Of a stretch of 64,000 nucleotides of DNA, positions 23,963 to 33,564 are shown piece by piece (position 1 is the first letter of the stretch; every line of letters begins with the position of its first letter). Source of the stretch: Climacium dendroides (taxonomy: Eukaryota > Streptophyta > Bryopsida > Hypnales > Climaciaceae); assembly GCA_950106755.1 (NCBI GenBank), contig OX467086.1, positions 20,788,001 to 20,852,000 on the forward strand, in the 5' to 3' direction. Below the pieces are notes generated by a model that was not told where the DNA came from, searched no databases, and saw only the letters and a program-made list of their open reading frames with translations. Made by a program: the position numbers and the translations under genes.

Positions 23963-26900
23963 CAAGTCCGGGGAGTACCGGCGGTTAGTTACAACCTAGC
24001 CGGTTGATTTTGAAAATTTCCGAATGAGATTTAGAAGCTCCGGCAGAGGTTCCGGACGAAAAAAAAGATTTTTGGAAATGGAACGGATAGGAATATCAAA
24101 TGTCGGCTTTTGGCCGTCCACCCAAGGAATGTGTAGGAAAATTACCGATTGAAAATCATTTTATTCGGCGGATAGCCGACCGAGTTTAAGGTTTGTCGGA
24201 AATTTTCATTACTAGGAGTCTAGGACTCTAGGAGTAGGAAATTTGGAAGAGGAGAATTAGTGTATATTTACTGCACTTAATGTCTATAAGATTTTAAGAA
24301 AATTAGTTTTAATGCACCTACCGCCCTGTGCCCCTGCTGGCAGCTTGCAATTGGAAAGTTTATTGTTGTACGCTTCAGTAATCGGTACTTCACCCAGCCA
24401 AACGGCACATTTGGATTGTCCGTTTTTTGGATCAAATGGCTAGGGTTTTTTGACGTGAGACTGACTCTGCAAGAGGCGATGCGATTGAAGAGTGGGGCCC
24501 AGTTGACGCCTTGGCGACTGCCGTAGCCAAATTTCGCAGTCGAAGTGTTGAACTTCACAATGACACTCTGTCAGTCACTCAGTCTGTTGATCGCTTGAGA
24601 TTTGGGGTAATTGGTTTCCCAAATTGTCATTTTTTCACTCAATAATCTGTAGTGGCAAGTGATGAGTGACGACTACATTGTTCATGGTGTGTTCATGTGT
24701 TTTGAATTTGCATCTCCTTGGTTGGGTGAAGTACTGATCAGGGCTCACTTGCGCAGCATCGTGTAGTTTTAGAAAGTTGCAAACATCTCATTGCTCTCAG
24801 AATCCCAACATTGCAAACTCCAAAGTGTTGCAACCTTGTGGGTGATGTTGGCGTTGGCGGAATTGGCGGAAAAATCTCTCACACGGCCCCGCCGATGCTC
24901 CTTGAGCTTGGTTACTTGGTTCGGATTGTTTTGAAATTTCCTGTGAATCTCATTTGCCTGCCGCCCTACGACAGCAGTTGCGGCTTTGCAGCTATTGTTG
25001 TTGCTCCTCTCCACATCAAGTATGCAAACAAAACTCACTTTCACGCTCAATCCATCTTTCAATTTTGTTAGGGTATTTTCTTGCTTTCTTTTGCGTGTTT
25101 ACTTAAATCTCTCATACATTTGGGACTTCTTGTAATCCTGTAGGGTTCATGGCTAAACGCCAAAGGTCCTTGAGGGACCATTACTTCGCAAAGTCGAAGG
25201 AAATTGATGTTGTCAAAATCTTATCTTCGAGGTCTGAAAACAATTTCTTCCCTGATACCGCTAATTCAAGGGTGCATCGACCTCCTCCTTTAGATGCAGA
25301 GATCGCTCAAACCCGGTGGAAAGAACAGTGGTCTGTTCAATTTCAATGGTTGCAATTTGTTCCAAATGTTGGTAGAGTATTTTGCAAAGTGTGTAGTGAA
25401 AAAGGCGGTCGATCAGCATACGCCAAATACGGTTCCAAAATTTTTAAGGTAAGTGCCTTCCAGGATCACTCCCGGTCCAATGAGCACAGACATTTGGCTT
25501 GGGCATTGCAGAGCGGCGGCAAAACGATGGAGAAAATCATCGTGAATGGCTAGAGGGCGTGCAATGAGGCAGTTGCTTCTTTGATGCGAGCTGCCTACTT
25601 TTGGAGAAAACAATCTTTACCCTATTCTAAATTCCGTTCTTTATGTAAGTTGTTGGTAAGTGTCAAAGCCCCGATGACCTTGTCTTTATACCAGGACGAG
25701 AAATCATGTGCAACTCTCATGCTTTGTTTATCGGTTGAAATTCAAAAGCAAATTTTGAATTGTGTCCGAAATTTAGTTTTCTTTGGGGTGATGGTCAACG
25801 AGTCTACTGATATTAGTGTGACAGGGCACCTTGTCGTGTTTGCTACCATTGTTGAAGAGGGTCTACCGGTGACAATTTTTTGGGGACTGTTGCTAGTCGA
25901 TGGTGGGAAGGACGCCGTTGCCATTTACCAAACCCTAATTGCACACCTCCGATTGTGGAATCTAGACTTGCAGAAGTTCGTGGGCTTCGGCAACGACGGG
26001 GCAAGTACAATGACCGGCTGCCACAATGGGGTGTCTACATGCATAAAGAACGAGGTAAACCCTTACCTACTAGCCTGTCACTGCGTAGCGCACCGCACGA
26101 ACTTGGTGGCACTTGATGTTGCAAAGGCTCCTAACTGCAAAGTAATCTCTTCCGACATTGATGGTCTTCTGAATTCAATTGCTTCTTTCTTCCATAAGTC
26201 AAGTAAGCGAAAGCACACACTTACCGCCTTGCAAGAGGAATTTTCTGATGCCAAAAGATGTATGAAACGGTACCATAAAATCTGTTGGTTGAGCCGTTGG
26301 CAAGCGGTAAGCACTTTATGTGATTCTTTAGAATCTGTCCTGTGCTACTTCCGTGATATAGAGGGCGCTGAATCAGCTCAGGCCACATCCATTGTTGAAA
26401 AATTGTCGTAGTTCAAAATTATATATATTCTGTTTTTTCTAGCTGACATATTACATTCCCTTGCTATGTTATCTAAAGTGTTCCAATGTAAATTTGTGGA
26501 TGTTACTTCCATAGGCAGCATAGTGCGCACTAAAATTGCCCAAATCCAGATGTTGTTCATTGTGGAAACTACAGATTTGAATGCTGATACCTTTAACGAG
26601 AGTACAGGTTTCCATGTTATTCCAGAGTATGGCCCTTTTGGGGGGCATCCGTGGAAGCTTCCGAGCCAGATCAGAGGGAACATGTTCTACAATTTTCAAA
26701 TGTCATGGTCTAGGCTAGGATCTAACTTGGAGGAAACTCTTGAGTTTCAGCGAGCATTTGCGGAGGTTGTCTGTGATGGTCTGGATTCTCGATTTGGGGA
26801 CAATAACATCATTTCTTACTTTAAGGTGCTTAACCCTTCTAACATGCCCTCCAAGCAAGTTGGATTGCAGAGTTGGAGGGGCTCAGAGTTGGATAGATTG

Positions 26901-27860
26901 TTGTAGCTGTATGGAGTACACAAATCACACTCAGGTTTCTCCTCCCCCCTCCTTGATGTGCAAGCTTGTAAACGTGAATTTCTGTCCTTGAAATTACAGT
27001 GTACAACTGAATGGGGGAATAAAACATTTCGGGATTTGTAGGGTATGATTACTTGGAATCATGTCCTACAAACAAGGTACCCCAATTTGCTTATCCTTAC
27101 TGAAATTGCTAAAGTACAGAGTGTTTCCACTACCACCTATGAGAGAGCTTTCAGCATTCAAAACTTAATTAAAACTCGTATTAGGAACAAATTGGGAAGC
27201 AAAAACTTGGAAGCTTTGCTTAGAGTTGCTTTAGAGGGTCCGGATGAGGAATATGATGGTATAATTGAAGATGCCATATCTATATGGAAGAATGATTCTG
27301 CCCCTAGTCCTAGTGCAAGCAATGCATCATCTTCATACTTAGATGAGCATGGGACACTAATTTCTTGACAACTTGTGTTGTATTCCTCTCTCCATTTTTT
27401 TTGGTGTTGTGTTTTACTTATGAATGGTGGATTGTATGTTCTCTCCATATTTTTGATAGATGTTCTTTAAATTTTTATAAATGTTGTGTGAGCATGTCGT
27501 ATTAACCAGCCTTCTAAAAATGCATGGCCCCCCTTCTGGATCCCTGCATTTTTTCAAGGCTGAATCCTTGGCCCTAAATTGGTAGGAGCATTGCCAAGTT
27601 CAAATCCTGCTAGGGATATTTAAACAAACAAAGCAACAAAAAAAAACATGGAACTGAGTACATTTTGACTCTCACGGAAATTATCCGATTGGAATTGAGC
27701 AATGGCGGTTTAGGCACCAGGAAAAAATTCAAGGTCTAGGAAATTGACTGACGAATCTTACAATTTCCCGGCACACTTCTGAACAAATTTAAAAAAATCC
27801 GGGGTAGATGAGACTTTCACGGAAATCCACTGTTTGGCTCACAGAACTCCCCGGACTGTA
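23963..27860 (+). mobile_element. hAT-type DNA transposon, full length about 3.9 kb
   Basis: The 8-bp direct repeat GATTAGTG (23955-23962 and 27861-27868) flanks the element. The termini are inverted: CAAGTCCGGGGAGTACC on the left, and the right end read in reverse TACAGTCCGGGGAGTTC. Subterminal zones are rich in CCGG and CGG words. The element sits inside dispersed repeat D, whose uninterrupted relative is at 40380-41270. It carries one broken transposase frame (25149-27368) preceded by about 1.2 kb of GC-richer leader. An 8-bp duplication with a hAT-type transposase inside fits the hAT superfamily. Confidence 0.88.
25149..27368 (+). pseudogene. hAT transposase (ZNF862/KIAA1586-like), four in-frame amber stops
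   Basis: One continuous frame of 740 codons runs from ATG 25149 to the final stop at 27368 with no frameshift. It is interrupted by TAG at 25551, 26409, 26904 and 27039. Segment 1 has a BED/TTF-like zinc finger (C79-x2-C82, with H107 and H113). Segment 2 is the RNase H-like core, with the motif NESTD where the family has DESTD, then GFGNDGAS.MTG, HC.AHR and RWQAV. The last segment has the C-terminal hAT dimerisation motif ERAFS..N.IKTR. The Asn at 25797-25799 replaces the expected first catalytic Asp. The copy is therefore dead by stops and by active-site change. The family assignment is from motif memory, as no search could be run. Confidence 0.85.
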
Positions 27861-27868
27861 GATTAGTG

Positions 27869-28800
27869 AGTCCCACTCACTAATTGGGACTCACATCATG
27901 GCCTAATGTAAAGCGGGACACCGCCCAATTGGTATCAATGGTGACAAAGGTGGCAATTAGGCTCCAAAACCAACTTCACCATTTGGGGTTATAATAGCTC
28001 ACCATGGGATCATTCGAGAGGAAAGAGGGAGACCACCCTCCTCATAGTACTTTCTTTGATATTTGGTATCACCCCATCCTAAGGGTCCTTGAGACATCCA
28101 AGATCCCCCTTATCTTGGAAGACCACCCAATTTATATCTTTTCTTCAAAACTAGGGCCCTAAAGACTTTTGATTGTCCCATTGGGATAACTTTCAATTCC
28201 AAATTTCAAGTCTAGAATACAAGCCCATTTTCATAATCTATTCTTTTCATGGATCTTTGTGGACTATTCATCTCTTCCAATGCAACAAATATTGAAGTTA
28301 TGTCCTTCTAAAGATCCAAGTCCTTAGGGAGGTATAGTTCTCTAGGACTCTACCCTCTTTGGATGCCTATCACTTTTAGCTCGTAGTTGATTTCTTTGTC
28401 ATCCTTATCATTTTGGAAATCTTATTTTATTAGTTTTCCAACGATATGCAATATAACCTATTTGGTCTAAGGGATTGTTTCAAAAATCCTACTCCCATTT
28501 TTCACACCTTGGGTCATGTTTGAGATAGTGCCAACTTTGAGGAGCTGTAAATTTTGGCTTCCAACTTAGATCCTTGCATTTTTTAAACCCATGGACATGT
28601 CTTCTCACTAGTTTTTCAAGTATGTGAAACATGCCATCCAATTTGACTCGACCAAAACACTATAATGCTTTGTTTGCTCATAACTCAATTTCTCACACCT
28701 CATCTCTTGCAAGGCTTGGGGAGTCACCCTTAATGTCCCCCCTTGTTCACCAAGGTGGCACGGGCACTCTTTAGAGTGAGGATTGTGATATATTGCAACA
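27869..28800 (+). repeat. Dispersed repeat D, right part
   Basis: It continues the repeat interrupted by the hAT element and matches 40380-40970 in reverse. Shared blocks include CACTAAT, GACTCACA.CATGGCC, AGGGAGACCACC, TCTTTTCTTCAAAAC and GGCTTGGGG.GTCACCC. It contains no long open frame and is of unknown class. Confidence 0.7.
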
Positions 28801-28973
28801 AGGGCTAGAACAAAATTATTACCTGTGTACAGTTGTTTGCAAGTATAAATTTTAAAGTTTTCAAGGGTTCTTTTAATGTAATAAATCCTCTTTAAAGTAA
28901 TAGGGTCAAAGCTAGACTAACTATATTTCATTAGGGAAGGGTCATTGCATTAATGACATTTGTATGTGGCCTA

Positions 28974-29245
28974 AGGTAGGTACACCCAAACTGCCACTTT
29001 TTGCTACCAAGCCTATTTTTTATTATTAGATTGGTCAAATTTTCATATGTTCTTGTTGGCAAGTGAAAGGAGGTTCCAACGCATTAGAGAACATGACATT
29101 TAGATACTGTATGCAAAAGTTATTAAGGAACAAAGTTTGGTTCTAAAAGTGTTTCTTCCACATAGGTACAGAATTGATTTTTGGAAATGTATATATAGTA
29201 TAGATGGCGGTTTAAGGTCAGTGGCACATTTGGGTGTACCTACCT
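28974..29245. mobile_element. TA-flanked MITE (AGGTAGG family), copy 2
   Basis: The 272-bp element has perfect AGGTAGGTACACCCAAA inverted termini (one end without the last A-rich base) and TA on each side (28972-28973 and 29246-29247). It is highly similar to 1668-1947, so this family was active relatively recently. Confidence 0.88.
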
Positions 29246-29248
29246 TAA

Positions 29249-30221
29249 CCCCTCACCGCCCAAGGGGACGAAAAGTGTCCTCACATAGTCTAGCAGTCAA
29301 CTTCAAACTGCTATAACTTTTGCAACCAATGTCTAAATTCAATAAAACTTGTTGGGAAAGTTGCGCATAATAGTCTATTTTTTGTGGTATAATTTTCATA
29401 TCTATCCAAGATGTAATGAGTTTTTGAAAGCCATTCAAAGTTCGCAGATTCAATTTGAGTTCACCACAATGCAATGAGATGGCTGCAACTTTGGGGGCTT
29501 GTATCTTTTTCATCAAATGTTAGTTTTCAATAAAATTTGTTGGGTTTTGTTCTCCATAAATTCTACTTATTGTGATAAAATTTTCATGTCAATCCAAGTT
29601 GTTTTGAATGCTTGGGAGCAATTTGAAGTTCAAAATCCAAATATTTTTGCATCATAGTGAACTTTGGCGGCTTATAACTTCTTTCAGACAGGGTTTATTT
29701 TCAATAATTTTTATTGGAAAAGTTGCGCATATTAGTCTAGTTCTCATGGTAAAAGTTTTATATCAATCCAAGAAGTTATGATTGACTGAGAAGCATTTTA
29801 GTAGAGGTAGGTTCAACCATAGATGTGTTTTTTTGCTACTTTTTTCACTGTTTTTTGACATTTCAAAACAATTTTGCAAACGCAATGAGTCAATTGAATG
29901 ATTTTTTTTCCAACAAAGTGTTTGTCTTTTGATTTTAAATCACTTTGTAGTTTAAAGTTTTTTCATTTGAGTAGGTTTAGAAATCGAATTTCACCTCCAA
30001 ATGTGTTTTTAGGAAAATTTCAGCATCTTTTATCAACACTAAATCATTATAATCTTTCAATCTATACGGTCAAATGACCCCAAATTTGATTTACACCATC
30101 TACAACATATACATTGCAAGATTGTATGGTTGAGATTTTCATAACTTACTCACATTTAGACTTATAACACTTGAAAAGCAAGGTTGTTTTTTGACATCGT
30201 TAGGCCTTGGGCGGTGAGGGG
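29249..30221. mobile_element. TTAA-flanked element, family 3 (973 bp)
   Basis: Perfect inverted termini CCCCTCACCGCCCAAGG lie between TTAA at 29245-29248 and TTAA at 30222-30225. The interior is non-coding and contains three degenerate copies of a block of about 170 bp (around 29.31, 29.49 and 29.67 kb), each with an ATTTTCATATC.ATCCAAG-like segment. Its left TTAA overlaps the right TA of the neighbouring MITE, so it inserted at that border or vice versa. Terminus style is piggyBac-like. Confidence 0.85.
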
Positions 30222-30392
30222 TTAAACCATGACTGGAAAATCAATATTACCTTAAAGTGGTTATTATTATTACTTTAAAGAATATTACTTTAGAGAGGTT
30301 CTACTGTCAGCAGTCAACTGGAAAAGAGAACTCCTCGTCAGTCGTCACTTTGGAGCTTCCGTGGTCTGCATTCTCCAATTAGGGTTAGGAGT

Positions 30393-30400
30393 TAGGGTTT
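30393..30400 (+). promoter_or_regulatory. Telo-box upstream of the Bud23 gene
   Basis: TAGGGTTT (AAACCCTA in reverse) lies about 245 bp before the ATG, next to further TTAGGGTTAGG words. In plants telo-boxes are common in promoters of ribosome-biogenesis and translation genes, which suits the gene downstream. Function here is inferred. Confidence 0.5.
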
Positions 30401-30642
30401 ATGGGTTTTGGGTTTTAGAGTATACTGTTTCAGACCCTCTGCAGTTGCCCGCGTCGCCCAAGCGTTCTCGACCCGTAGCACGTCGTCCTCTCTGCACCCA
30501 ATCAATTCCGCACCGTCGTCATGTTCAGTCTTGGGTTTCTGTCTCTGTTGTGCATTTCCTGGTAGAATCTCCAGCTCACAAATTTTTAGGGCTGTTCGGA
30601 AATCAGTTGCAAGGCGCTAGCAGCGGGAGCGCAACTCTCGTC

Positions 30643-31536
30643 ATGTCGATTCGGCCGGAGCGGCAAGCGCCTCCGGAGATTTTCTACAACGATAGGGAGG
30701 CTCGCAAGTACACGACCTCGTCTCGCATCGTGAAAATCCAGGCAAAGCTCTCGGAGCGCGCTTTGGAGCTTCTCGCCCTCCCCGACGACGACGTGCCTCG
30801 CCTGCTTTTGGACATCGGCTGCGGGTCGGGACTAAGCGGGGAGACTCTGAGTGAGAGCGGGCATCACTGGATCGGGATGGACATCTCTGAGTCGATGCTG
30901 GATGTGGCCGTGGAGCGGGAGACCGAGGGGGACCTTCTTCTAAGCGACATCGGCCAGGGGTTAGGGTTTCGACCCGGAACCCTAGATGGCGCCATTAGCA
31001 TTTCCGCTGTGCAATGGTTATGCAACGCCGACAAGACGTGCAATCACCCGCGGCTCCGCCTGAAAGCTTTCTTCGGATCGTTGTATAAGAGTCTAGCGAG
31101 AGGAGCCAGGGCTGTTTTGCAGCTTTACCCGGAGAACGCTGCGCAGCTGGAGATGATCTCGTCTGCGGCGATGAAGTCGGGATTCTCGGGAGGGTTGGTC
31201 GTGGATTACCCGCATAGTACAAGGGCGAAGAAGTACTTTCTGGTGCTCAGTTGTGGACCCCCGAGTACGAGTACAGCGCTGCCAAAGGGCAAAGAGGGGA
31301 GTGAAATGGTGAGTGACAGTGAGGAGAGTGGGAGTGAGGAAGAGGGAGAGGGAAATACTGTGAATGTGTCAGAGAGGCAACGACCTGCGAAGAAACAGAG
31401 GAGGGAGAATGGGAAGAAAAATATGAAGGGTCGGTCGTGGATTTTGAAGAAGAAAGAGCAGAGGAGACATCGAGGGTATGCGAATGTGCCGGAGGATTCT
31501 AAATATACAGGTCGCAAAAGGAAAGTTCAGTTTTGA
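30643..31536 (+). CDS. RID2: 18S rRNA (guanine-N7) methyltransferase, Bud23/RID2 family
   Basis: A single-exon gene of 297 residues. In eukaryotes Bud23 (WBSCR22 in humans, RID2 in Arabidopsis) methylates a guanine of 18S rRNA at N7 and aids 40S subunit maturation, working with the small Trm112 partner in the nucleus. Visible evidence: N-terminal RPE..APPEIFYNDREARKYT; SAM-binding motif I DIGCGSG at residues 57-63; GMDIS at 78-82; SDIGQGLGFRPG; and ISISAVQWLCNADK. An acidic Ser/Glu tract (about 220-235) is followed by a basic tail ending ILKKKEQ...VP.DSKYTGRKRK, the conserved WBS methyltransferase C-terminus. The frame is open upstream of residue 1, but conservation begins at this ATG, which I choose as start. 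Length matches the family. Confidence 0.95.
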   Translation: MSIRPERQAPPEIFYNDREARKYTTSSRIVKIQAKLSERALELLALPDDDVPRLLLDIGCGSGLSGETLSESGHHWIGMDISESMLDVAVERETEGDLLLSDIGQGLGFRPGTLDGAISISAVQWLCNADKTCNHPRLRLKAFFGSLYKSLARGARAVLQLYPENAAQLEMISSAAMKSGFSGGLVVDYPHSTRAKKYFLVLSCGPPSTSTALPKGKEGSEMVSDSEESGSEEEGEGNTVNVSERQRPAKKQRRENGKKNMKGRSWILKKKEQRRHRGYANVPEDSKYTGRKRKVQF

Positions 31537-33564
31537 AATTTTCCTTATTTTTTCATGGAAAGCGTTTCTCTTGCGTTTTCCATGCCTTAATTTTGTTAGT
31601 TGAGTTGCCAAGCGAATACATGAATTGATGTCTCCCTCTTATTTTTGCTCTGTTTTAATCTTTCTTTGTTCTATATGCTCTTCACCTTTTACAAGCCGTA
31701 TATTAAATTTACTGGTCTCGTCTCTGATAAAAAAAATCCGAGACAGTAGAGTTGTAGAACAATTATTTCTTGAATTCTCTTGCCTGACTGTAGGTTTGCT
31801 GAGCTTGACTAGTTTGTTCTAGAGCTTTATCCATCTTCAAGGGAGCCGATGTTGAGGTATCTCAGGAATTAGAGAGCTTCGGTTGTATCCGTGGGTTTTT
31901 AAAAAAAAATTTATTCCCCACATTCCCCATGAGGTGGTCAATAACAAGGTGTATCTTTTGGAGTTGATTATGAGGAGCGACATTTGTAATCGATTTCTTT
32001 GCGTCACGAGAATGGGCACTTACGCAAGTAATACAGTTAATTAGGTAGCGGATACAATTTGCGTCTTAAGCATTTAAGCATTTGTTGGAGGGGTTTTGGG
32101 AGAGGCGTAGAGTTTTGGAGAGATCTTTCCATACGAGAGCCAAATTTGATTCCAAAAGTACAATTCCATTAGTGTTCAAAGATCAGTAGGACAAGCCATG
32201 TAGCCTAGTCTCGCTTACACTTTCTAGTCAGTACAACCAAGTGAGAATATATGAGTTGCTGTTATAAGGATTCGGTACAGGAGACGGAATCAGGTCTCAA
32301 TGGTTTTAGTGTTCTCTATCGACCTGGCGGTTGAGAAGAATTGCTTCAATGAGTTCACGTGCTTAGTCGAAGAATGTGCAAGATAGAACAACTCATCGTG
32401 GCATTGCTTTATTTTTTTTTAATTTCACAAAAAGACAAGTGTCAGAAATGGTGAGAGCAAGAATATGTTATGAATTTTTGAAGTGTGTTGCCCATCGTGG
32501 CATAGAGGAGTCTCTAGACTATCCCAAAACCAACAAAATTGTATCCATGATGTTTATCTTATTCACCTAAAGTAGTTGTAATATTTTTTAACATGGCTAC
32601 AACATGATGGTTATAAAAAATCACTTCCTGCTATGAATTTATACTCAAAACTTGAAAGTTTTTTTGTAGTCACTAATCTCTCCATTATCACTAGTCACCT
32701 AAGACATAAATTGTGGCCTATATTTCATTTATTGAAACAATATCTATAATAGGGTCATTTTTAGGCATCTGTGATGTGTCTTTTGACCTTCATTGGTTGT
32801 TTTACTTCAATATCTACCAATATGTCCTATGTTGTCACAATACAATATAATAAAAATAAAAGTAATTTTTTAATTCACAAAAGCTTCAAAATAAAATATC
32901 TTTTATGTCATGAGTCAGAACAATATGAAACAAAGTCTTAGCACCCTTCTTAGTAAAGGATTTTTCAATTGTATCAAAAATGTGCCAAGGGATGTATGAT
33001 TCCAAAGATCACAAGGTGACAAACAAAACAAGACAACCTAATTTATGGATGATATTAGTTGCTTGTATTAGTAATCCCATAACTAATTTATAGAATTTAG
33101 TACGATATGCTACCTTCAAGACAAGTGAGTATCAACTCTAGTTACCTTGAGAGTGAGTAGTATTCAAAAAGCTAGAAAAGAAAGGATTTAGCAAGTTGTA
33201 AAGGATTATTGGAAGTACTATAATACAAATATATGCTAATTCCAATGTGGAGGAAGTTGCAAATTGGCTATCAAATTCTATTGTTTTGTTGCAATAGTGC
33301 CTAAAATCTACCTCGTTCAAGGATTTTTTCCACTATACATTTAACTATTTAACTACTGAAAATTTAAGTAGCAAATGGTGCAAATTTTAGCCAGTTCTGT
33401 GAACACTGACCTGCACTAATTCAAATTGTTTCATTCTTGTGGCTCCCTTTGATATTTGATCAAGCATTAAGGGTTTAATGATGTGGAATAATGTGTTTAT
33501 TGTTTCAACTATTTGCCTCAGCCCTCATATTTGGATTAAAATTTTGTCATCTCAGTATACTATA
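31537..33564. other. Downstream flank and intergenic DNA
   Basis: The first few hundred bases are likely the 3' UTR of the methyltransferase gene. Beyond that I see no exon, RNA gene or complete element. Confidence 0.45.

Larger units (their letters stand above)
28884..30306. mobile_element. Outer shell of a pogo/Emigrant-like MITE holding two other elements
   Basis: The right end in reverse reads CAGTAGAACCTCTCTAAAGT and the left end reads CCTCTTTAAAGTAATAGGGTC. These resemble termini of plant pogo-type MITEs such as Emigrant. About 88 bp on the left and 81 bp on the right remain. Between them sit the 28974-29245 MITE and the 29249-30221 element. The outermost left bases and target duplication are not clear, so this is a tentative call. 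Confidence 0.45.

Noticed and set aside
24630..27554. CATTTTTT present on both sides as a hAT target duplication (24630 and 27547)
   Set aside because: The octamer is low-complexity and the adjacent ends do not form inverted repeats. GATTAGTG at 23955/27861 with matching termini and an interrupted host repeat is far better supported.
27557..27610. tRNA-like stretch with D-arm-like TTGGTAGGAGC and T-loop-like GTTCAAATCC
   Set aside because: The ends can pair like an acceptor stem, but there is no anticodon arm and the T stem pairs poorly. At best it is a tRNA-derived remnant at the end of the hAT element.
30361..30642. Upstream extension of the Bud23 frame
   Set aside because: No homology to the family before MSIRPE. 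The region contains promoter-like telo-box motifs.
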